Made by a program: the position numbers and the translations under genes. This document shows, piece after piece, positions 13,178 through 22,970 of a DNA stretch of 64,000 nucleotides. The first letter of the stretch is position 1. The number at the start of each line of letters is the position of its first letter. Source of the DNA: Elysia chlorotica (taxonomy: Eukaryota; Mollusca; Gastropoda; Plakobranchidae); NCBI GenBank assembly GCA_003991915.1, contig RQTK01000110.1:742840-806839 (forward strand), in the 5' to 3' direction. A model generated the notes under the pieces. That model did no database searches. It was not told where the DNA came from and saw nothing but the letters and a program-made list of their open reading frames with translations.

Positions 13178-13590
13178 ATTAAGCATTGGGTTTTCTAATC
13201 GCTCATTGGCTCCGTAAGTCTGAAGCAGAGCTATGATTTGACGCCGGAGCAGATTCCCAGGGAGGGCGCAGTGGACCTGGGTAGAACATCGGCTTCCGAT
13301 GCAAAAGGTCCGGGTTCGAGTCCTGGCAATTTCGCTCCCTACTGGTTAGGTCGGTGTCAGTTTAATGTGACCGGCTGAGACAGGAGTCATGGTATCCCCG
13401 CCCTGTCTCGTGTGTGGCAGCACATAAAATTGTCAGTCGTCAGTCTTGGGGCCCGTCCACAATTTACTATATAGTCAATATAGTGCTGATGTTGGACGAT
13501 AAGAACAAAACAAACTGCAGATTCCCATACCGGTCGTCTTCGTTTTCGTTAAAGGACTCGTGATCGCAAGGCTTTTTGTTTCCTTCTCAG
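13178..13590 (-). repeat. Dispersed element A, copy 2, interrupted by a SINE
   Basis: Reverse complement of element A. The left part is 13178-13259 and the right part 13517-13590; the two are continuous in copy 1 (gcagattccc then ..cgtctt.gttttggctatc). The SINE at 13260-13516 interrupts it and duplicated GCAGATTCCCA. Confidence 0.65.
13260..13516 (+). mobile_element. tRNA-derived SINE, full copy with target-site duplication
   Basis: The head resembles a tRNA: a box A-like region after GGGCGCAGTGGAC, a CGGCTTCCGATGC anticodon-like arm, and a clear box B GGTTCGAGTCC. The body contains GACCGGCTGAGACAGGAGTC and a 3' part ending GTTGGACG plus an A-rich tail. An 11-bp direct repeat GCAGATTCCCA flanks it at 13249-13259 and 13517-13527. 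RNA polymerase III would transcribe such an element; mobilisation would need a LINE partner. It sits inside another repeat (see 13178-13590). Confidence 0.88.
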
Positions 13591-13689
13591 GTACGGTACA
13601 CAGGTAAACACTCCAAGGCAGTATTCACAGTCGGGTATCCACACACATAACTCCCGGCCCGTGAGTAAATACTCACACCTGGATTGCCT

Positions 13690-13740
13690 CTCGCTGTGAA
13701 CGGCTGTGAACGGCTGTGAGCGGCTGTGAACGGCTGAACG
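13690..13740. repeat. 10-bp minisatellite
   Basis: About four units of cggctgtgaa, one with g for a. The neighbouring cggtacacaggtaaacact motif at 13595 also occurs at 13073, so a larger unit is duplicated on either side of element A. Confidence 0.75.
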
Positions 13741-13811
13741 CCCGGGCCTGGTTCAACTCAACCGAGACCTGGGACGTATGATAACGAACGAGTTTTTGAT
13801 GGGAGAGTGGT

Positions 13812-14042
13812 ACTCAGGACGCGGCGAACTGGTTAAAGTGGTAGAGCGTTAGTATCCATATCGGGAGGTCCGCGGTTCCAAACCCCAAATCGTTAAAAAG
13901 GTATTTGTCAGTTGCTATACCGTATTGGTTGGGTCGGTGTCATTATGGTGACCGGTTGAGATAGGTATCTATGTCTCCCCGCACATTCTCTGTGTGGTAG
14001 CACGTATAATTGTCAGACGTTAGTTTTGGGGCCACAGTAAAG
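13812..14042 (+). mobile_element. SINE copy, diverged
   Basis: Plus-oriented member with head ggttaaagtggtagagcgttag, box B-like gcggttccaaacccc, core gaccggttgagatagg and the 3' block gtcagacgttagttttgggg. Confidence 0.75.
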
Positions 14043-14240
14043 CCCATATGTTATTATAGAAATAAACAAACAAGCCTCTCTCTCTTTCACTCTATCTCTC
14101 TCTCTCTATCTCTCTCTCTCTATGAACCAGCGTACTTGTTTCAACTTACCTTTAAGAACCAGTTTGGGCTAACATAGTACCCAAGAACTCTTTTCGCAAA
14201 GAGATCAGAAATAGGTTTGATTTCTTCTCATGAGAGTTGT

Positions 14241-14292
14241 TTGTTTGGTGCTTAGCCTCCAACGTCAGCATAATTGTATATATAGACTCTGC
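14241..14292 (-). mobile_element. SINE 3'-end fragment
   Basis: Short minus-oriented fragment containing the family's terminal gcctccaacgtcagca segment; the rest is missing or unrecognisable. Confidence 0.4.
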
Positions 14293-15234
14293 CACATGAG
14301 CCAGTTGGCCCCTCCGCGCCCCTGTACGTGTGAACGCGGGGGTCTGGATCAACCCAACCGGAACATGGACTCACAATTAAGAACAAGACTTAGTTTTGGT
14401 AGACATTTGGAAAAGTACTCACGAACTCTTTACACGAGCAAAGAGTTCAGAAACATGCTTGATCTCTTCTCGCCTAGTTCTTTAAAGAAAGAGCACTGCT
14501 GTTGTTTCTTTGTTTAGTTTTTTAGTTTGAAAGAAGGTAAATTTAAATTGGTATAAAAAAATTAAATGCTAATTCCTCTCCTTCTCTCTTGTCTTTACAA
14601 AATCTGCACCGAATTGGAAAAAACAGTCATACCTCTTTGGGGTTATTTTGTTGTGTTTTTTGTTTGTTTTTGTGTTTCTGTTTTGTTTTGTTTTTGTGGT
14701 GGGACTGCTGCTGTTGTTATACTGTTAATTTAGTTTTGTTGTTTTTTGTTGTTTTGTTTTGTTTTGTATTTCTTCATGATATTGGCCTGTTGCCACGATA
14801 GAACGACGGTGAACACATTTTTAACACAATATTCACTTGTGCTCATAATTTCATATTCAGTAAAATGTGCAGGTATTCTGTGCACTTAAAGCGTCGATGA
14901 AATACCTGTTGACTCCTGGCCTTTAACGTTACAAAGGAAGCAAATCAGTTTTTAAATCTGGCAAATTTCCAATGCCTGTCTCAATAAAACCGTAATCAAT
15001 TATTTTGTTAACGATTGATTTGATTTTGGATTGCTCGGTTTATTTTGCGATCCTCCTTTAGTTTAGTTTGTTTGTTTGTTTGCGTATTTTGAGATTTACT
15101 CTTTTTTTTCATTTTTTATATTAATATAATGTTTTGATTTTGATGGTTGTTACAATCCTTCGTGTATTATATCGGGCAGCTTTCAAATGCGACTGAAATA
15201 TTATAATCCCTTTTTGCCCAAGGGAAGAAACCAA

Positions 15235-15270
15235 GTTTTCTCTCTCTTTTTCTCTCTCCCTCTCTCTTTC

Positions 15271-15309
<39 letters not shown>

Positions 15310-15470
15310 CTGCTTTCTGTCTCTCTCTCTTTCTCTCTCAGTGTGTGTGTATCTCTCTCTGTCTAGCTAGCTAGCCATCCATCAATTCATGTCTCCCTGT
15401 TCTACTCTCTCTCTCTCTATCTCTCTCTCTCTCTTTCTCTTTCTCTCTCTCTCTTTCTCTCTATATTTCC
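15235..15470. repeat. Imperfect CT-rich tract
   Basis: Pyrimidine-rich low complexity with interruptions. Confidence 0.9.
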
Positions 15471-15819
15471 AACATCAAAGTAGAACTATCCCTAATTATT
15501 TCATTGAGGGATCCTATCGGCTGTACTTCTACTGTTTTCTGTCTTGTAAATAAGGATCAATGCTGTTTCTGTCTGGTCTCTGTCTGGCCCTTGCATTGAA
15601 CCAGATAATAAGAGTCTACACCGAGCTCTTGCTTCAGTCCCTCTGGCTGCGTACATGTTGCGTGATGGCCCCGTCGAATATTTAATGCACCTCATCCAAT
15701 ATTAAGAAATATAAGACTTTTTTAAACGATCGAACTATGTGTGTGTGTGTGGGGCGAGGGGGTGAAGACTGGACGGACTAGAAAAGATTGCAACAATAGA
15801 TGACGCATCAAATACATTT

Positions 15820-15910
15820 TAGGTAATAAGTACAACGTTGTGGTAAGCTTGCGACTCTTCTTAAGAGTATGCAATGAAAAAGGCTTTCGACGTTGTACTT
15901 ACGGACCTAG
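15820..15910. mobile_element. Foldback (MITE-like) element, copy 2
   Basis: The outer arms taagtacaacgt (from about 15828) and acgttgtactta (to about 15901) are inverted repeats. The interior gtggtaagcttgcgactctt plus cttaagag matches copy 1 (gtggtaagc.t.c.actcgtcttaag). Two independent copies with the same layout suggest a non-autonomous DNA element family. Confidence 0.6.
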
Positions 15911-16629
15911 TTCTTAGAATTATTATTATTCAATTATAATTTATCATACTACTTATATAATATGCATAACAGTTGTTTTACTTCAGTTTTGTATGTATCT
16001 ATGCGTTTTACTCTCTTTTTTTAAATGAACGTGTCGTATACTTTTTTTATGAAATATATTCCCTTAGATATAAGTTGTATGAATAGTGTTTGTTTACATA
16101 TTGTATAGATATTTTATCAAGAGCAATGCAAAGGGAATGCCAATACTGGGTTCTTTTCCGGTCCTGTGGTTTAGAAACGAGGAGAAAATGTTAGGTAATT
16201 AAAAACTTAAAACACGAAGCTCACCGAGAACGTTTCTGTAAGCATTTCTAATATGCATTCAAAGTGGTTTTAAAAACAATTCTGAATACACAATATTGTT
16301 TTTTAGGTGAGTTCCTACAGCAACGGCTGTTTCCAAAAAATAAATTAATGTTTGGAATGGAGCTGCACTGGGTGACCTTCAGTACTAAGCACGGGTCAAT
16401 AGTACTTATCCCAAGCCTTAGTCCCCGCTGAGAGAGGGGCTTGCTCACGCATGCCATGACGAGAGAGAGTGGTGCGAGTGACTCCACTGTTCTGACTAGC
16501 GATACGCACTTTTTTTCTCAGAAGAGTTCTTTGCAAACGGCCCAGCTTCGTCCGCTTTGTTATTAATTTTATTGTGTCCATCTTGTAACTTATAACAGCC
16601 TCCATACAATGCAATTTCCAAGGGTTCCT

Positions 16630-16916
16630 GATGTCTTTATCTATCTCTATCTTTTTCTCTCTCTGTCTCTCTCTCTATCACTCTATCTCTTTCTCTTTCT
16701 TTTTCTGCCTCTGCCTCTGTCTCTGTCTGTATGTCTGCCTGTCTGTCTCTGTCTCTGCTCCTCTGTTTCTCTATCTCTGTCTCTACCTGTCTATCTGCCT
16801 GTCTGTCTCTGTCTCTGCTCCTCTGTTTCTCTATCTCTGTCTCTACCTGTCTATCCGTCTGTCTAGTCCGTATGCCTGTCTATCTATCTGTTTCTTGCTC
16901 TCTCTCCTTCTCCCCC

Positions 16917-16952
<36 letters not shown>

Positions 16953-16965
16953 GCTCTCTCTAATT
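16630..16965. repeat. Imperfect CT/CTGT tract with internal duplication
   Basis: Long pyrimidine tract; a 60-bp unit beginning ctgcctgtctgtctctgtct is repeated once (about 16736 and 16796). Confidence 0.9.
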
Positions 16966-17436
16966 TTCTCTCTTCGATATCTCCTTGGCTATTCCTTTCT
17001 CTATTTCTTTTTTATATCTCATACTTTCTTCTTCTTTCCCTTTTATCTCTCTATCGCACACACATACACACAGTTCCTTATCTCGCCACTTTCCTCAACA
17101 AGCTCACCTGTCAGGTATAATTTGCTAGGATGAGCCAATAACGTGCTAATGGCTCACTCTGGCAACATGCACGCCTTGACTCTACGTTCCACAGAGGGCA
17201 GAAAGGCCGCTTTAAGTATATCAAAGAAGAAAGGTTTACACAATGTATAAGTCTGCACGGTAGTTGCTTCCATATCACTGATACTTATCACTGATACTTA
17301 TGCACTTAGGGACTTACAGGCTAATAAGAATTGTAAGGTGAATACTGATGTTTGCATTACGGTATTAAACATTTGTAACAATTAAGTTAAACGAGTAAAC
17401 TAAGGTAAAAGCAGTAGCTGCAGCAACAGCGGCACA

Positions 17437-17640
<204 letters not shown>

Positions 17641-18225
17641 TATGCTATAATTTCATTGATAATTCAGTGAAGAAGAACAAAAAAGTGTGGGTGCAGTGTT
17701 TTCTCTCTAGCTTGTCTTCATCTAACTGGTTGTTGTTGTTTTTGTTGGTTAGAAATCAAATTCTTGGCTGTTTGGTGCTAATATGTACTTTTATTTTTTT
17801 AACGCGTTTAGCCTTATGTTTGTTTGGTTTGTTTATTTATATTTTTTTTAGAAAAGTAAGTAATATTTTCTAAGATGTTAGTGTACTAAGTAGAATAGCA
17901 ATAAAAATGTACTATCATTTTCTCTTAAAATTGTTCCATTTTGATGGAAAGAATTCCTAATGAGAGCGAAAAGAGAGCTAAAGAAGAGGGAAGATTTACA
18001 GACATAATGTTAGACGGCACTGAATCCAATAATTATGTTTGTGGAGGGATTGCGAAAACAAGATGAAACAATACAATTGATCCGTGGTGTGGGAAGGAAA
18101 GAAGTGGGAGTTTTGTTGTTTCTTTTTAATTACAGTGGTCGGTGGAGGGTGGGAGTGGAGGAGAGAGAAAGAGACAGAGACAGGCATGGACATAGACAGA
18201 GAGGGTGAGAGAGATACAGAAAAGA

Positions 18226-18226
<1 letters not shown>

Positions 18227-18266
<40 letters not shown>

Positions 18267-18330
18267 TCAGACAGAAGCAGAGGGGGGGGGGGGGGAGGGG
18301 AGGGGAAGGAGGGAGAGACAGAGACAGAGA
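18227..18330. repeat. (GA)n, poly-G and GACA low-complexity tract
   Basis: About 17 GA units, then a G run of about 13 and purine-rich repeats. Confidence 0.93.
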
Positions 18331-18565
18331 CAGACAGACAGAGAGGGGAGAATAAAAGGAGGAGAAGAGAGAGACAGGGAGAGAGACAGAGACAGAGACA
18401 GAGACAAAGGACCAGGGAGAGTTGATTAATTTTGGTCTACGTCAATATTTAAGTACATTTGTGTACTACCTTGTTTTTTGTCTTAGTGAATGAGAGGCAT
18501 CAACTTGAGCGATTGTCTGTAGTTACTCACGGCACGGTGAGACATTTACTCGGTACAGTCTCTCA

Positions 18566-18750
18566 CCGAGTTTAGTTGAGTTAGTTTTAACGTCCAACAT
18601 CAGCACTTTATAGGCTATATTGGGGACGGGTCCCAAGACTGACGTCTGACAATTTTATGTGCTGCCACAAACGAGACAGGAGATACCGTGACTCCTGACT
18701 CAGCCGGTCACATTTAACTGACACCGACCCAACCAGTATAGATCGAAAAC
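18566..18750 (-). mobile_element. SINE copy lacking the tRNA head, unit 1 of a larger tandem repeat
   Basis: Contains gttgagttagttttaacgtccaacatcagcac, the ggtcccaagactgacgtctgacaatttt block and the gactcctgactcagccggtcac core. It stops at cgaccc aaccagtatagatcg before the tRNA-related part. It was duplicated with its neighbours (see 18330-19600). Confidence 0.7.
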
Positions 18751-19029
18751 GCTAAGCTTCGTAATGATAAAAAGAGGGAGACATTTAAAGAGAGATAGAA
18801 AGACAGAGGGGGGAGGAAAAGGAGGAGAAGAGAGAGACAGGGAGAGTTGATTAATTTTGGTATATCTTTAAGTACTACCTTGTTTTTTTGTCTGAGTGAA
18901 AAAGAGGCAGGGAAGGGGTATCAACATGGGCGATTGTCTGTAGTTACTCACTGGCACTGGTGAGACATTTACTCGGTAGTCTCTCACCGACATACCCAGC
19001 TTGATCCAGCTCGGTCCGTTAAGCTTTGT

Positions 19030-19220
19030 ATGGACAGAAGTTGAGTTGGTTTAACATTCAACATCAGCACTATAATACATAGATTATATTGTGAACAGGC
19101 CCCAAGACTGACGTCTGACAATTTTATGTGCTGCCACAAACGAGACAGGAGATACCGTGACTCCTGACTCAGCCGGTCACATTTAACTGACACCGACCCA
19201 ACCAGTATAGATCGAAAACG
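19030..19220 (-). mobile_element. SINE copy lacking the tRNA head, unit 2 of the tandem repeat
   Basis: Near-identical to the copy 469 bp upstream, with the same truncation point. It therefore arose by segmental tandem duplication rather than by an independent insertion. Confidence 0.7.
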
Positions 19221-19619
19221 CTAAGCTTCGTAATGATAAAAAGAGGGAGACATTTAAAGAGAGATAGAAAGACAGAGGGGGGAGGAAAAGGAGGAGAAGA
19301 GAGAGACACGGAGAGTTGATTAATTTTGGTCTATATTTAAGTACTACCTTGTTTTTTGTCTGAGTGAAAAAGAGGCAGGGAAGGGGTATCAACATGGGCG
19401 ATTGTCTGTAGTTACTCACGGCACGGTGAGACATTTACTCGGTACAGTCTCTCACCGACATACCCAGCCTGATCCAGCTCGGCCCTTTAAGCTTTGTATG
19501 GACAGAAAGAGAGGGAGAGAGATACAGAAAAGACAAAGAGAGAGAGAGAGAGATTCATAGAGAGACAGAGACAGAGACAGAAGGGGGAAGGAGAAGAGAG
19601 AGACAGGGGCCCGTTAAGC

Positions 19620-20774
19620 TTTGTATAGCCCAGGCTCTAGGACTTTAACTACAAGTAGAATCTTCCAGGGAGATCGATGGGTTTTGTAGTAAAACTGTAT
19701 CCTCCTTTCCTCCTTTCTTTCCACTAGTTGTAGTGTTCCTTTCTCCTCCCTGGTTTTTGGTGATCCATTTCTCTTTGTTTATATCATCGCAATGATGATA
19801 GATCCATTTCTCTTTGTTTATACCATCGCAATGCTGATTATCATCATCGTGCGAACTAATAATCAATTTCTACATATCCCTTGCTTATAACAACAATAAT
19901 ACGTACGTTTAAGTCCTTTTCATATTTGAATGATAGCATTTGGGAAATCATATATTCTTTAAATTAGTCCTATCAAAATGCAATTTAATTTTGCTCTCTT
20001 GATACGACCTTTGAGTTAACAGTGAGAAGCCCTATCTTGGCATTGGATAATAGCTATCACTGAAGAACTCAGTTCTGGCATTGTTTATTATTAGCCAAAA
20101 AAACAAATATACAATTATTACGTTACATCATCTGGATATTAACGATAAAAGATAACAGTAGCGAACTTCATTCGATCATGCGTAGTGACAGTAAGACACC
20201 AATTTTCGCCAATAAAGTTATAACCATAGGTGTAGATTTTATCCGAACTAAACATCTTGATTATTACATGTTGGGTAAGGAAGACGCTCTCGTCATCTAG
20301 CCTGTGATAACAGTTAAAGTCAACCAACATCCTTAACATTGCGGTTGTGAATGAAGTTAAAAGTAAAGCGTGCGATTCTAAGATTATGGTTTTTCTCATA
20401 GATAAATTTTCAAATCACAGCACATCACTATGATGATAAATTTCGAGAAATCAACGTATCTTATAAACATTCTGCAGGGAAATATTTTATTCTACTTTCT
20501 TTTTTCTTTAATCTAAACTAAGAATGTATATCCCATGTGATAGATTTACTGGTATAGAAGAATATATAAGCATTTTACTGTCGGAACTACGTGATAGCTA
20601 GCTGTTCAAACATGCCCTAAAAAGACTCCTTACTTTAGGTTCTGAACTCATTTGACACGCTCAGAATTATAATAGGGTCGTGTAAATTGTCTAATGAACC
20701 CCTACATATTTTACCATACCGATAGTCATTTTCACTGCTAGCGGAAGGAAGAAAGTTCTTATCTGCAACTCATT
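19620..20774. other. Probable intron of the adenylate cyclase gene
   Basis: Downstream (minus strand) of exon 2. AT-rich, with a short duplicated gatccatttctctttgttta motif at about 19761 and 19801. No coding exon recognised. Confidence 0.5.
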
Positions 20775-20801
20775 CTCTGTCTCTCTACTCCCATCTCTCT
20801 T

Positions 20802-20849
<48 letters not shown>

Positions 20850-20942
20850 CGCCCCTTCTCGCTCATTCATCCTCAATTTTCACAGCAAGCATAATATTAG
20901 TTCATGTTTCCTTTTTATGCTTTCTGCTAGTGCATTTGCATA

Positions 20943-21001
<59 letters not shown>
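20775..21001. repeat. Two CT-rich tracts
   Basis: Interrupted CT tract 20775-20850 and a perfect (CT)n 20947-21001, close to adenylate cyclase exon 2. Confidence 0.93.
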
Positions 21002-21003
<2 letters not shown>

Positions 21004-21064
21004 GTTGGATCTCTCTCGCATAGCTCCTATACCTAAATAACAACTATGTTTTTGGGTAACTCAC

Positions 21065-21710
21065 CTGCCGCCATAGAAATCCATATGGTCGGTCCAGGAT
21101 ATGGTCGCAAGTCTGTGAAGCCACGATGAGATGCAGCCCTGACAGAAATCCGCCAACCATGCACTTGGCCAGGGTTCGGAAAGGCATGAGGGCGTACACA
21201 TTGAACACTATAAAGGCGATAACCCACGCTCCATCCGCTCGCAACGACTCTGCAAGTAGGAAATATAGGAAAACTTCTCGTAGCTTTGGAAGCCTTGGTA
21301 GTCGTGACGCAAAAGCTATAGGTAACAGAGCTACGGAATTTCCAGTCAGAGCAGAATAACTCCTTGTTATATTGTTCCCGGTTAGGTCGTCGGTACCGGT
21401 ACTCCAAGTAGTTTCTCTACCCGCCAATCCCGCATTTTGGCCTCCAGTATTTTGGTTCTTAACTTCAACCAAATCACTCTTACCCCAAGCTCGATGGTTT
21501 TCGAGAAGCTGTGGAAACGGTGCACTAAACACAGCTAAGACACAGACAAATATGAGCACTGTATAATTGACTGTAGAGAAATGATGTTCCCTCATGAAAC
21601 CAGCTTTGATGCACACAAAGAATGCGATGAATATCAGACCTTGTAGGTAGAGATACAAGCTCTGGAAAGTGTAGCCACCCTCCACAAACACTGATGTCAG
21701 AATGGCAAGA
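21065..21710 (-). CDS. Transmembrane adenylate cyclase, coding exon 2 (TM2-TM6 of the first membrane domain)
   Basis: This 646-nt exon lies between a CCCCTTTTCAG acceptor and a CAG|GTGAGT donor. It enters with one base completing a Ser codon split from exon 1 and leaves in phase 0, giving 215 further codons. It encodes the rest of the M1 membrane domain: helices around LAILTSVFVEGG, LYLQGLIFIAFFVCIKAG and YTVLIFVCVLAVFSAPF. A polar loop rich in Asn, Gly and Thr follows, with N-glycosylation-type NIT. The last helices carry the YALMPFRTLAK...LSGLHLIVAS pattern, which corresponds to the YALLP-R-LL segment of adenylate cyclases before the final helix. The Cys-containing loop then runs to LWRQ. 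The next exon should enter the C1 catalytic domain; I found none in the 21 kb further along the minus strand, so a long intron or an exon outside the window is likely. Intron 1 is about 830 bp. Confidence 0.72.
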
Positions 21711-22340
21711 CTGAAAAGGGGATAAAAGAAGAAGATGTGAATGATTATTTGAAAAGAAGAGATGAGTGGGGACTGAAAAGGGAGATATAAATGTTAAAAT
21801 AAGCTGGTGTTGTTAGTTACATTAATTCTACATTTACTCGTTCAATTATGTTTATGTATACACAGCGATGTATGCTTTTCATTGATCAGGCAGGCATCTT
21901 AAACCGTTTTTGTTGTTGTTTTTTTTTTACTTTTTTCTTTATTTTCCTTTTATTTTTTACTTTGTTTCTATTTTTTATCTCTGCTACTCTAACTCCAATA
22001 CGATCTCTATATTTACCTTATGATCTGTCTATCCACTCAACTATCTATCTTTCCGTTTATCTATTTATCTATCTATCAATCTATATATCTATTTATTGAT
22101 CTAACGAGAGTAAATATATCTCTGTTGATATCGATCCTTATTTGTCTTTCATTCTAAACATTCAAAGCAAAAAAGAATGAGTTAAACCAACACAGCTGAA
22201 TTATGTAATACAATTACAAAGACTATAATAGTTATTATCTATGTCCCAATTTTCCAAAACCAAAAGAATTAATTTAACCAAAACGACACGTTGGCTTTGA
22301 ACTTATCTGCTCTATTTCCATTAAATTTAAGAAGAAGATA

Positions 22341-22519
22341 GGAAAAAGAGTTTTGCAACAAGGAATAGTGTGGGTATAGGACAAAAGAGTTCTGCAACGA
22401 GGAATAGTGTGGGTATAGGACAAAAGAGTTCTGCAACGAGGAATAGTGTGGGTATAGGACAAAAGAGTTCTGCAACGAGGAATAGTGTGGGTATAGGACA
22501 AAAGAGTTCTGCAACGACG
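22341..22519 (-). repeat. 39-bp minisatellite in adenylate cyclase intron 1
   Basis: About 4.5 head-to-tail copies of a 39-bp unit start only about 20 bases downstream of the exon 1 donor. The spacing is exactly 39 (for example units at 22382 and 22421). Read on the minus strand, each unit is pyrimidine-rich and ends in CGTTGCAG, so each resembles a 3' splice site. Thirty-nine is a multiple of three, and the exon frame stays open through the array. Confidence 0.85.
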
Positions 22520-22537
22520 AGCAGTGCAGTGACCCAC

Positions 22538-22970
22538 CTGAGGCAGAGCACGGTGAGCAGCAGCAGCATGCAGGCCAGGGCGGAGAGCTGGATGCGGTAC
22601 ACGTAGCGCTGGTAGAGCGCCTCCATCTCTTGGCTGCTGAACTGGTTCCAACTGAGCAGCCTCTGGACGCCGCGCTGCTTCCGGCAGTTGTTGTTGTCGC
22701 TGTGCTGGAGATGGTGGTTGTTGGTGCCGTCAGCTGACGGAGACGACGCCGTGATGGTTGTCGTAACGCCACAGCTGACACCGACTCCATTGCCGTTTCC
22801 TTCGTGGTGGTTATCTGCCCCTGCCGTTTCTCCCACGCCTACTGTGGCTGGTCGGGAATTACGTGGTGGTTATCTGCCCCTGCCGATTCTCCCACGCCTA
22901 CTGTGGCTGGTCGGGAATTGTCGGAGAGCATCGGGGTTGTCTCCGTGGCTCTTTGTCCCCATCGGGCCAT
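22538..22970 (-). CDS. Transmembrane adenylate cyclase, coding exon 1 (frame broken by a 59-bp duplication)
   Basis: First coding exon of a membrane adenylyl cyclase, which converts ATP to cAMP at the plasma membrane. The cytoplasmic N-terminus is rich in Gly, Asn, His and Thr. It is followed by a block reading FSSQEMEALYQRYVYRIQLS, which matches the pre-TM1 segment of AC5/6- and AC1-type cyclases, then hydrophobic TM1 (ALACMLLLLTVLCL). The exon ends at CAG|GTGGGT in phase 2 and joins exon 2 in frame. The only ATG upstream of the domain (22968-22970) reads into a TAG at 22839-22841, because bases 22803-22919 hold two copies of a 59-bp unit. With one copy the ATG frame runs straight into the domain, and the exon length (374 nt) gives the required phase 2. 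Either the duplication is an assembly or allelic error, or translation starts at the Met of MEALYQRY. Family call is solid; paralogue (AC1, 5/6 or 8 type) is not resolved. Confidence 0.72.
22803..22919. repeat. 59-bp tandem duplication inside adenylate cyclase exon 1
   Basis: Two copies start at 22803 and 22862 and differ by about one substitution (ccgtttctcc against ccgattctcc). The 59-bp period is not a multiple of three, so the duplication shifts the reading frame of the N-terminal exon. Confidence 0.9.

Larger units (their letters stand above)
18330..19600. repeat. 469-bp tandem array including a SINE fragment
   Basis: Segments with gctaagcttcgtaatgataa at 18751 and 19220 are 469 bp apart. 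A partial earlier unit (gttgattaattttggtctac at about 18420) precedes them. Each unit holds a truncated SINE, a purine-rich tract, and gttactcac...gtgagacatttactcgg. Open frames here are by-products. Confidence 0.85.

Noticed and set aside
16609-17120. Leu/Ser/Cys-rich frames resembling membrane proteins
   Set aside because: Three overlapping frames of a CT/CTGT tract; hydrophobicity is a by-product of the repeat.
22274-22790. Alternative minus-strand frames with Ala/Thr/Ser-rich or Tyr-His repeats
   Set aside because: Other frames of adenylate cyclase exon 1 and the 39-bp array. Only the frame with MEALYQRY and TM1 matches a family and splices in phase.
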